A stretch of DNA of 64,000 nt from assembly GCA_037903355.1 (NCBI GenBank), contig JBAJFE010000001.1, forward strand, positions 930,001 through 994,000. The letters run 5' to 3'. How positions within the stretch are numbered: position 1 is the stretch's first letter; each line of letters begins with the position of its first letter. Positions 42,101 through 54,100 of this stretch are shown here, piece by piece. The stretch comes from Trichuris trichiura (taxonomy: Eukaryota > Nematoda > Enoplea > Trichinellida > Trichuridae). The notes beneath the pieces were generated by a model that saw nothing but the letters and a program-made list of their open reading frames with translations, did no database searches and had not been told where the DNA came from. Both the position numbers and the translations under genes were made by a program.

Positions 42101-45100
42101 ATTCTATTCCTATATTCAATGCAAATATCTCATTACTTTACTGAAAGTGAAAATATCTGCACTGGGTATCAATGTCGTTTTATCAAAGGCATAAGTAAAG
42201 GAAAGTCCATGCATGCAGGTTTTCAAAAAAATGAGTTGTGCAGTCAGTATAAAACAATCGTTTACTGACAGTCTGAGCGTAAAATAAATACTGTCTATAA
42301 CAAAAATTAAAACGTCATGTAAAGTCACTAATACTGCTGCACGAAAGATATTTCTTCAGTTAAGTAGTTACGAAGTGAGCTCTTTCAGAAAATTAAAAAG
42401 TGTTCATGGAGTACTTGTGCCATACAGTTCAATTACAGTTAGTTCTCGCATAACGCGTGTTCATATAACGCGTTTTCGCTCATACGCGATTTTGGAATCG
42501 TAGTACTTTCTCACATAACGCGATTCTGTTTTCGCTCTTACACGATTTCGTCGGCTGGAAAGCGTGGGCGTATGGCAAAGTCTCCCTGTGTTTTCCTCTA
42601 CCGAGAGCAAAGGCCGCGCTGTTAGCTTATGCGCGTTCTTCGGTCACGAAGAAGCGAAATGTGACAAAAACGTTTAGGATTCTTATCAGAAGTGGTGTCC
42701 GACCCAGCTGTGCACCCTGCGATATGCATACTCAAACAGGCTACTGATCGGTATTCATGTTCAGCGGAATAATTCGCGCCGGCAGAAACATGTGTACAGA
42801 CGACGTTTCCATTTTCAGTTCTCCCGAAGCGCAGGCATCGTAGAGGTGTTTTAGTGAGTCGTAGTACCCTAGCACAGAATTCGGAAAGCATTCACACCGT
42901 CTGATTGCGAGCTCAATTCGTAAGTATTTTGTCTGATTCCGCGACCTGAGGATAGCCTTTAAGTATCTGAAAATGTCTAAGCTTCCTGATTCGAAGTCAG
43001 CTGGTAGTGGTCGAAAAAGAAAGGCCCTGACTAATGGAGAGAAGCTTGAGATACTGAAATGGTATGAACGGAATGAGACGACACGTGATATCGTCAAAGC
43101 TACCGGCATAAAGGAATCAACCTTGCGGACCATTAGGAGCAATGCAGAAAAAATTAAACACACTTACGTAAGCGGTACCTGTTCAAGTATTGCGATGTCA
43201 TTAAGAACAAGGTCCAAGATACTGGAAGAAATGGAAAAACTACTCAGCATTTGGGTCGAAACTCAAACGATGAAAAGAATAGGAACAACGTTTTCCACTA
43301 TCAGACAAAAAGCAGCTACCATTTACGAAGACCTTAAGAAACAGTCTACAAATCCTACTGAAATGCCTCCATTTACTGCTAGTAGTGGTTGGTTTTGCCG
43401 TTTCAAGAATCGATACAATTTTCACAATGTTCGTCTCTGCGGCGAAGCAGGAAGCGCGGACGTCGATGCCGCGCGAACATTTCCAATAGAAGTACAAAAC
43501 TTGGTCAAAGAAAAGGGCTACTGCCTCGATCAAATTTTTAACTTCGACGAGACAAATCTTTATCTAAAGCGTATGCCAAAAAAGATCTACATTTCCAGAC
43601 TGCGTATGCATGCTGCAGGAATCCGCGCTGCGAAAGATCGTGTGACTGTAATGCTCAGTGCCAACGCTAGTGGTGATCTTAAGCTGAAGCCATTGATGAT
43701 ACATCGTCATGCCAATCCACGAGCCATAAGGGGAATTGTTAAAAGCAGTTTGGGCGTTTACAGCAAAAGAGGATGGATGACCGCCCAAGTTTGCCTTGAT
43801 ATTTTTTCTAATGCTTATGTGAATGACATTAAAAAATACTTGAACGAGAAGAACTTGACTTTTAAGTTCTCGTAATCGTGGATAGCGCGCCAAGCCACCC
43901 ACCGATGAAAGCTGGGCTAGACCCAAATGTCCACTTTGTTTTCTTGCCTGCACAGACCACTTCTTTGTTACAACCGCTTGACCAATGCGTTATCAGAGCA
44001 TTCAAAGCTTACTACTTAAGGCGAACGTTCAAGATGCTGATCGACGCGACCGACGGAGAAAATTGTGAAACTGTGATGGAACTTTGGAAGAACTATAGCC
44101 TGAAAATGGCCATTAACTACATCGTCGAAGCCTGGAATGGCGTATCGAAACAGTACTTGCACCGTGTTTGGCGGAAACTCATCCCAGATCTGATCTGCGA
44201 TTTTAAAGACTTTGAGCCTTCTGCTCAAGTATGCGAAATTACTGAAAGCTGCGTTCAGTTGGCAAACAGGCTAGGCTTTGAAGGAGTGGAATATCAGGAT
44301 ATTGAGGACATTTTGAATTGTGTCAACCGGATGAGCTGACCACCGAGGAGCTGCAGGAAATTTCTGTAGCAGGGGAAGCAGAAGGAAGAGAAGATGATAA
44401 AAATCAGGAAGTTCCTCCGCCTCCTCCGCAACAAATGACCACTGCTGAGCTGTCAGATACCCTGGAAATTATTGAACAGCGTTTACAATGGCTCGAAGAC
44501 AATGATTGTAATGCAGAACGCAGCGGGAAAACCACAAGAGGTATCCGAGCGTGCTTGGAGCCATATAAGCAGCTGCTGTACGAAAGAAGTACACGTGCGA
44601 AACAAAAGAAGCTCGAATTTTACTTTACTGCAATGAAGAAACATTGTGACGATGAGGAAGCGCTACCTTCTACATCTAATAGGACCTCAGTTCGCCCTAA
44701 CAAAGGATAGTGAGACTAAAAAAGTGAGTCCAACGGAACTCCATTCTTTTCTGGGTATGAGGTCGTTTATTTTAGTACTGAGAGGGACTCTTTCCACAAG
44801 CTAAAGACGCAAGTACGCCGCTCCTGAAAGCCAGTTTGAACTCTGTCCACTGCAAAGGGTTCTATCATAAAGGCTCTCCCACTAAAGTATGATCGCCGTA
44901 AAAGATAGTGTTACTCAGACCCCGTGTAAGAGGATCCGTACGTCAGCGTGCCTCATGGTAGAATAAGTAGCTCAGGTACATCATAATTCCTGTTTCAACC
45001 CAGCTTATTTAAGATATCTCTCCGTTGTTGTTTACAAGTAAACAATCCTTCTGACGCTTTGAATCAAATCGTGATTTTCCTATACTTTACATGTCTCCTA

Positions 45101-48100
45101 TAACACGATTTCATATAACGCGAGATTTTTCAGGATTTTTAAGTGAACAAACGCTCGCGTTATACGAGAACTGCATATACATATTTAGGTGGGGACCGAC
45201 ACCGAACGAGCATATCTCCACCTCGAAATTGACATCGATATTGACATGACAGGGTAATCGTAATGGAAAAGCAAAGGAATTTTTTCTAACCAACGGTTTG
45301 CTGGGTAAAGTGGTGGCGCCTAACCGGCAGCGTCGAAAACTCCGCGTTTACTCACTGGAAAGTCGACATCTCCGAATTACTACGAAGTTTTGCTGAGCTA
45401 CTTGAAATGGTCTCTCCATTCAATATGTAAAATTGTCATCAAGATGAGCAATAATTATACGAAAACACTAAAAGTTGGGGTCTCATTTATTATCGGCCCG
45501 GCGGAAGTTGAGGAGGCAACTTCAGAGGAGGTCAAGTGGGGATTATGTCGTCAGCGGAACAATGGCCAGCCTAATCGGAATACCGGTGCAGCGATGCGGA
45601 CGATTGCCTATTACTGGAAGAATGGAACATTGCCGACGGCGACGATGTGTTTCACCAGGGGTGGGGAACCTTTTTCGTGCCGCGGGCCGGATAGACGTTT
45701 ACAAGACCGCTCGCGGGTCGGATATAAAAAATAAAAAACAGCCTCCTTTATTTGCACGTATATTTATGAAGTCACCCCTAATGGGATGTTTGGAACTGCT
45801 TTCCTCTGATGAGGCGTGCGATGTCAGCTCCTTCTGATGTTGCTACTCGCAGCTGGTTCACCAGATTTGTGTCCATGAGTCTCGTGCGCAGACGGCTCTT
45901 TGCGATGGTGAGTTTTGAAAAGAACTGCTCGCAGCAGTAGGTTGTTCCGAACACGGGCGCGTATTTCAAAGCATGTCTCCTCAAAACGGGAAATTCATCG
46001 TTGCTTATGTACCGCTTATAGAACTCAAGCAGCGGGAAGTTGTTGTATTTAGCTTTGAGCTCATCATCGCTTTGCAACTGAACGATCCCGTGCTGCAGTT
46101 CATCGGGTACATCAACTGAATCTACATTGAATGGAATGGCGAAGATGTTCAGTTGCATCTGTCTACTTTTCACATCGTTGAATCTTTCGCCAAACGCCTC
46201 AAGTAGTTTGGCACATTCACCGGCATACTTTGATGTCGTAGAAGGCTGCTGTCCCTGGAGTGTAGGGAAATGTACCATGTTGCCCTTTTCAAGTTTCTGT
46301 TTCCACAGCCTTAATTTAGCTTCAAATGCTTTCACGTTTGATACGAGTGAGCTGAGAAGCTGGTTCGGACCCTGCAGCTTGATATTAAGTTCCGAGAGGT
46401 ACTTGACAATGTCTACCATGAAAGCCAGGTCACATAGCCACTTTCTGTCACTTAGTTTTCTGACAGGTTTGCTTTCGGCCTCCATGAACTGCTTAACATC
46501 ATCGCGCAGTTGGTAAAACCTCGTTAGCATATTCCCGCGACTCAGCTAGCGAACTTCGCAATGATAAACGAGATCTCCCTATTCGGAAGAAAGTTCATTT
46601 AAAAAATCTTTAAACAGGCGGTTATTAAGCCCTTTGCTCTTGATACAGTTTACGCACGACACGACTACTGAAATCACATTGTTGAAACGCAGCGACCGTG
46701 CGCAGAGACTCTGTTGATGTACGATACAATGGGATACTATCAAATCGTTCGGATCAAGACCGAGATTATTCATTTCCTTTTCAACAAATGCAACTTGGCT
46801 TTTTTGCAAGCCAACCATTGCTGGAGCGCCGTCCGTAGTCAGACCACTTAATTTTTCAAACTTTAACCCGAATCGTTCCATTGATGAAACGAGTTTCTCA
46901 AATATGTCCTCACCCCTTGTAGTGCTATGCATGGCTTCCAGTGATAAAAGTTCTTCTCGAGTCTCAAACTCTGCAGTTATCCCGCGAAGGAAAATGGCCA
47001 GTTGAGCGGTATTTGTTATGTCCGTAGTCTCGTCACAAGCCAGGGAAAAAATTCAAAGTTACCTGCAGTACGCTTCAATGTTTTTTCAATGTCGTCTGCT
47101 AAGTCAGTGATCACGTCTGAAACAGTTCTTCAAGATAAGCTAACACTTTCGAAAAGTTTTTCACTGGCTGGCGCTAGTAACTTCGCAGCTGCCACCATGC
47201 ACTCTTTCACAAATTCACCCTCTGCATGGGGCTTCAACTTCTTTGCGATCATTTCGTTCACTACGTAACTCGTTTGATGAACGCTGTACGCGTCGCAGTG
47301 TGAAAGCGGCTTGTTGCGACTCCAAATTCCGTTGAAGCGCACTGATTCTATCAAGACACTCTTGGCCTTTTAATTCCATCAATTTTCCATGTTTTGTGCT
47401 GCAATGCGCCTTTCCAGATTAGCTTTTTTCATAGCAGCTACTGAGTGGCCACAAAGAAGGCAAACGGGCTTGCCCTTAAGCTCTGAGAAAAAATAGTCAT
47501 TCGTCCATTTCTTTTGAAAAATTCGACACTCCGCATCAACTTTTCTTTTGTTTGAATTGGCCATTTGTGGCGTTGGGTGAGCGCGAACACTAGCTTGCGA
47601 TAAGCTGCACGAAACTTCAGGTTTCAGTATAACTTTATGGGCAACTCAGAGCAAAAAGGCAGACTTTTGCTACTATCCTGCAACTCAGTTGTCAAGAACA
47701 TAATCACAACTACAAAAAAGGAAATAACCTTTGTGTACTTCGAAGACGTAAAGGACAGGCAGCCGACAGAAACCGACGAAAACGATAGCAAGAGAAGGCG
47801 AGAACGATGCCAGTGTTTGCTGGGAGCAAAAGAAAGCAGAAGTGCTCTAGCAAGCTGGACAGTCGTCATCTCGAACAAAGCAATGCTCCTCGCTACTATA
47901 CGCGCGCACGCACTATAGTGGCGCCTACTGCTTGTCACCTAGGACTAACAATGTCGGTTTGTTGACAGAGAGCTGTCAGCAACGCAGTCTTCCGAGCAAG
48001 CCTAGTGCTCCCTGCTTGTTACGCAAGATTTATTTTATTACTAGGATTCACATACAATACGTCCATCGCATTATGAAAAATAGCTTCCCACAATCACATT

Positions 48101-51100
48101 TCACTGAATCTCGCATCCATGCGCGGTTGCCCCAACGCGTGGGTGGAAAATGGTCTCGCGGGCCGGACGTTCCCCACCCCTGTTTCACCATTTCCGCCGT
48201 CATCGTACTGTAGGACTGCCGACCATCCTATTCTCTCCTAGCCTAAGCCTTAACCTGAACATAAGGTGTGCTTCTTGGTTTAGATTTGGGCGAGGGCAAA
48301 AAAGAGTGATCGTCATGCTGTCTAATGAAGACACAACAATTTACGGGCACGCTTGCCAGAAAGGAACCTGCATTTCGCCGACGCTGCAGTGGCTGAGACA
48401 ACGTTTGAGTAACGCGTAAAGTGAAAGTACGTGAAAGTAGTCAATCTGGTGATAGAAGCGCGCATAGACAAGATAACAGTGAAGGAAGTGCACACCGTTT
48501 ACCGGGGCAGGGAGACCGGCGTAGGTGGATGCGTCCACGGTATCTTTCTCGGAAGCATAACGCAGAATGAGCTTATGCCGTTTACTAATACGCGACGCGG
48601 ATCGGTCCGTTAACCTTCGACGTTTTCTACGAATCATGAACCGAAGGCCAGCACGCACCACTGTTGCTCCACTGTGCTCCCCGTGCCAGGAATCCATGCA
48701 CAGCTGTTTTCGCTCATCTTCACTTTTTTCTAGGGGTCAGTAACGAAACTCCAGTCCAAGGGGTCAGACATAACGCAGAATGGGTTGTGCACCGTTTACA
48801 AAGACGCGACGCGGATCGGTCAGTTGACCTTCGATGTTTTTCGCGCTTTTACAGGGGTCAGTAACGGAGTTCCTCGGCAAATATTCCGCGGGTCAATAAC
48901 TGCCTGTGTTACTGATGCACCATTGTGCTACCGCGCCAACTACTCTGCACGTGTTTACTTAACTCGACGATACGGTGCCTCCCGTTGTGCCGCTGATCAC
49001 ACTTCATTACGCGGTAGAGTCGATGATTATGCTTTGATACTGCCACCTCAACTTTCGCCGGGCCGTTAATAATAGAGATCCAAAAGTTTAAGAAACATAA
49101 ACAGCAAGAGCCTTAACATAAATTTTCAAATTGTAAAACGTTACCGTTGAATAAGGCAAATTCGTTTTTTTCTCGCTTTTGCTTGTCCCAAAGTTTGCTT
49201 TCTTCTGCCGTTGTCAATGCGTGAATTAATTTCGCCCTGCTCATATCAATGGAGCCAGCTTTTCGTCTTTTACGACTTCGACGAATCATCCACATAGCAA
49301 CTGCCAGGCACGCTATTAAAACTTTTACTTAGCTTTGGCGTAAATAAACGTAGTACATTATTTTTCAAACTTTCTTGACAATAGGACGTCAGTTTTAATC
49401 CGGGACAGTAGTATGAAAAGCACTCTGCTTAGCAGAGTGCAAATCAGTGGTAAAAACATAAGTACCCTATGTTATCTGTCACCTAGCTTACATGTCAAGG
49501 ATAACATTTGGCTTCTATTGGTTATCGGGATTGAATAATTCGCAGCTCAGAATATTTTCTCACTTAGCTTGAACTAAGCTCAACCGGATGTTATCACACA
49601 AAGAAACTGCTGAATTTAAGGGGCCAGAGAATAATATTCACATTACTTTCAGTTAAAGCATTTAGAGAACCTAGATGTCTCTACGTATCATTTAGAAGTA
49701 TACGAACTTGTTCTGCTTTTTTCTCTTTCTTTCGTAACGGGGCTTTTTAGATTTTTAAAATTACGAGCTTGTTAGTAAAACTGCTTACCAACTGGTACTG
49801 ATCCTAAACTGATGCAAGAGTAGATGAACGAAACTTCGTTTCCCATAAAGTGATCATGACGCATGAATGGAATACATGGCTCCAGCATATTGCTTTTCAC
49901 TTGAAACGGTTGAGGGCATGGATCGCCTTAAAAAACATGGAAATCATTTCCTAGCCACATTTCAGGGGTTACCTTTATGCCAAAAGAATACATTTTTCTG
50001 TATTTCCTCAGGAAGAATATGAGTAGTTCGGATGATCAAATCATGTAAACTTATCTTTCTTATTTCCTCAATTTCTTTTCCCGTAAATAGGCTATAAAGG
50101 GAAGTATACTTCCAAGAAAAGTTGCCAAGGTATGAATACTTATTCTCTTTGTTTTCAAACCAAAACCTATCTGCGTCGCGAATTCGATAAAACTGGTCCC
50201 TTATTATTCGTTTAAACAGATCGCCGGGCCTTCTGTTTTTGAATTCCAGAATTCCACCAACGTATGCGTCAAGCTTGTTTATATCACCTCCGTAAAGTCT
50301 CGCTAGCCGATTATAAAACTGAAAGGACAAACGCAACATCAATAAAACTGATATACAGAATTTCAGGTAGCACTTCGGGATCGTTTGCATAATGTTCAGC
50401 GTTGATGGTACGCCAAGTCACTTCGGGTAAATTGAAAAACTTGCGCAAAGAGTTATAATCTGGTAATCCACAATCACGACCCCGCATTATAGATAAAGAG
50501 GTAAGATCACGGCGGGAAAAATGCATTGGTCCAAACACCGCATCTGAAATTTCTCATCCATTTTGAAAGAACACTGCTATTCACGCCTACCTCTCAAATC
50601 ACTGACAATAAAGCGATCTTCTTCTTCAGCAATCTGTGAGGCCATACCCAGTATAAATTGGTCCATACCATAACGCTGCAGTTCGTCCTGCAAGAAGAAA
50701 CATTTTTAGTGCTAAGGAGTTTCTCATCCTTTATTACTTGAGCATTCCACCATGTATTGCACAATCTGAGAGCTGGATAACCTCCGACGTTGGTTTCAAA
50801 TTTGCACTCTCCATTCCTTGTACAAAAAGGTAAAATGTTAAAGCGATTCATGCAGCTGCCTACCTCAGAAACGTTCCTGATGGCACCATTGTGTGCGGAT
50901 ATCGAAATGCAGCAGCCGCAAACTCAGGACTTACACCAGGAGGGAGATTAGGGTTATATTTCTCATAAGGTTTCGTTGGTTCGTCCAGTAAAGCAGGCAG
51001 AAATTCATACATGATTATATTCTCAAAAGAACCACTCTCGCCCAGGTAAGCACTTAGCTAATCGACTGCTTACCTGCAAGGTTGCGATGAGGTAACGTCG

Positions 51101-54100
51101 TGAGCGCTCAAAAAGCTTCACGTCAGACCAATCTGGATGCAGACTACTGAGCCGATTCGCTTGCCAATTGTGCCAGCGGAATAACATCAGTCCAAATGAT
51201 AGTAATTGTGGATTTTCATTCATTCTTGGATCACCAAGCACTGAAGCAGTCCAAAAACCAACTACGTTAGTAAACATGCATGCCTTTCCAAATAAGGTTA
51301 TCGCCAATGTCACCAAAGTTCTGATGACGAAGATGTGTTAGGGCCTGATTTCAATATCCGGGAAAATGCAAACGAAAAAGAACAAAGTGGGAAAGTTGCA
51401 TTAAGCATTTGCTTTACCTGCGTTAAGTAACAGTAATCATTTATGTTTGAATTTTTCCTTCGTACTGAGTATGTCCCGTTGAAAATACAAAGTGCTTTTA
51501 ATGGTGGTCCATAGCTTTCGGGTCGTGCGTCACCCGTCCTCAGTGGTACTAAAATTAATGTGATTAATTGATTACTTTTAGTACCACTGAGGACGGGTGA
51601 CGCACGACCCGAAAGCTACGAACCACTATTAAAAGCATCTTGTATTTTCAACGGGACATACGCTGTACGAAGAAACAATTCAAACATGAAGACGTGTGGT
51701 CCCGTACTAAAGGGCTATATTTCCAAAAGTAATACTTTATCTGCTTTTGAAGTTTTCTGCTTCTGAGCAGTTTTTGAGAGTTCAACTGTGTTCAAGGAAA
51801 CGTCGACCATTATTTAGTCTAATGGAAATGGTAAGAGCCGTTCTACAGGAGAAGAATACGCGTATACTTCAGTGGTAATAAGTTTATGGATGAATAATTT
51901 GCAGGCCACTAATCTGCGTTCTTGCATAGTATTCAGTGCTGCAGTACCATCGCTTGCTACACTTCAAGTAACAGAAATTGCCATAACAGCGAAATCTGCA
52001 TTCTCTAAAGCGAACAATCCTGATATGATTTCCTCAACAACAAGACTTTGTTTTCAATATATGATGTAACATTCCTAGGAATTTCTTACTCGTTTACCCT
52101 GTTAAAGGTTAAACGTTTTATTTCAAATCACAACGCACTCGAACCCTTTCAGAACCTCCACGCCCTGTCGTCAGCAAATGAAAAAATGTGAACAGTGAAT
52201 AATCAACACGAAGGAAAGCTTCAAGTACGTCAACTGTGATTTCAAATAAAACATCTAACCTTTAACAGGGTGAGCCAGCAATAAATTTCAAAGAATCGAG
52301 CTTCATACGCCCCTTACGAGAAGCTTCATTTTTCATTTCAGGTATAATTGTAACAGTTAAACTACTCTGGCAACTTCCCGATCTATTATTATGCGTAAAA
52401 TGAGATTCGTGAGCTAACCTATGTCCATAGGCTCAGGAATAATGCGATTCTTTTTCGCTGACATGGTCATTACCCGAGCGTTTGAACTGCAGTGAATACA
52501 GTGAAACCTCTTTAATCCAGACTCCCATAAACCAGACCCTTCTTTAATCGGGACTCGTGAAAGAGAACAACAAAACGACCGTATACATTAACGATAATTA
52601 GGCTACCTGTGCGAAACGGACAGTCACTTAGCGGCAATGGCTATAAGGGCAGCAAACAACCAGCCAACGGTCTTTTAGGTATACGTTAGCATAGGCGCAG
52701 ACCAGCCACTGTTCTGCCGAGCCAATCTCGACCAATAAGTTGACTGCAGCAACGCACCTCGAAGCCTAGGCTTCCCCAAATAAGCAGAAATGTGGAACAG
52801 AGACTTGGTGTTTTTCAGTCGTATAAAACTACAATCTATTCTTAGTTCAGCGTCTTTATTACGGTAGCTGTGTCCCGTTGGTAAGCACAAAAAAGAAAAA
52901 AGAATAAAGAACTTCCAGAGCTTTCGGATCTGTCGCGACCCGTCGTCAGCGGTCAATATCTGTGTAATGTATGCGGGGAGATTTCTCTTGCATCGTTTTC
53001 CATCATTTAAACCGAGGATTTTAAAGTTCTCTGTTGGAGATTTCTTCTGCGACTGTCAGCTGCTTGTCTATTCTTTTTATAGTCTATTCTTTTTTAAATT
53101 TTCATCCATTTTTGTCCCTTTGCTCTTTCCAGATGATTTGTGGTTCCTATAAGTTTCCATTTGTTCCATGCTTGTAGTGACTTCTTTAACTTTGTCCTGT
53201 GTTTTTGTATCTTACCCAATCTACAATCTATTATCTATTACAATCTATTCTCAACATAACGCGAGAGTCAGTTCCTGGAAAACATCGCGTTACACTAAAA
53301 CGCGTTACAGTAAAACCCCCGGTAGTTGACCACCCAACGGACTGGTGAAAACTGGTCAACATAGGGGGTGGTCAGCATAAGGAGGCTGTGGGTATAAGTG
53401 GCTCGACTGAATAGATTGCAGTTGAACTACCGTAAGTTGTCCATTTAACAGACTGGTCAACTTACAGAGAACAAACTAGCATTGCGTCCATATACCACAT
53501 CACGGCTGAAGAGGTCAGCTTCTCACTTATGGAGGTTGTCCTTGCGCTTATTAACGTGCGGACAAACCAACTGGTTCAAATTCAGTCAACCTAGGGAGGT
53601 GATCGCCATATAGGAGTGATCAACTTCGGCGGTTTTACTGTGTTTAAGGCACGTAAAATAAAGGAAAATTGGGTTTTTAGGCACATCGCCGGGAAAACTT
53701 GTTTACCTGTAAACAATAAAGGAACAGGTCGCAAATAAGCAGGGTTTAAATAATGGGCCTCCGCTGTGTCCGTGACTTTTTATTCAACAACTAAGGATGG
53801 AGCGATATGAATTCTGTCTCTCTTTGCTTCGCTCTTCGCTGTTATGGTGGCCGCGTGACTAAGGAAAGTCTTACTGCCGCATGCCTTCTCATTTCGTTCA
53901 TAACGCTCCAGTACCTAAAGTTTCTCTTCAACAGTTAGCGCCTTTCTTTTTCGCCCACTTCTTGATGACCATGAGGCGGGAACCTTAGACATCTAACGGC
54001 TTTCCTTAGGTGCACTGTTTACGTCAGGAACCTACATCTGAAATTGCGTTACCTGCTTTCCTGTGACCTACTGTACGCCTCTTCCATAAACCGGAATTTT

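Larger units (their letters stand above)
45478..49081. mobile_element. GGGTC-TIR DNA element, copy d (with nested hAT copy 2)
   Basis: Ends GGGGTCTCATTTATTATCGG and its inverse (TTAATAATAGAGATCC), then GGAAGTTGAGGAGGCAAC. Flanked by AAAAGTTG (45470-45477) and AAAAGTTT (49082-49089), an 8-bp duplication with one change. It carries the telomere-like seed CCTAGCCTAAGCC at 48237-48260. No transposase of its own. Confidence 0.85.
51438..51692. mobile_element. Foldback with paired hammerhead motifs (PLE-derived)
   Basis: Arms from about 51438 and to about 51692 are reverse complements through TATGTCCCGTTGAAAATACA, the ribozyme and AGTGGTACTAAAA. A 20-nt AT-rich centre separates them. Inserted in the 7.7-kb Duox intron. 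No coding capacity. Confidence 0.78.
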
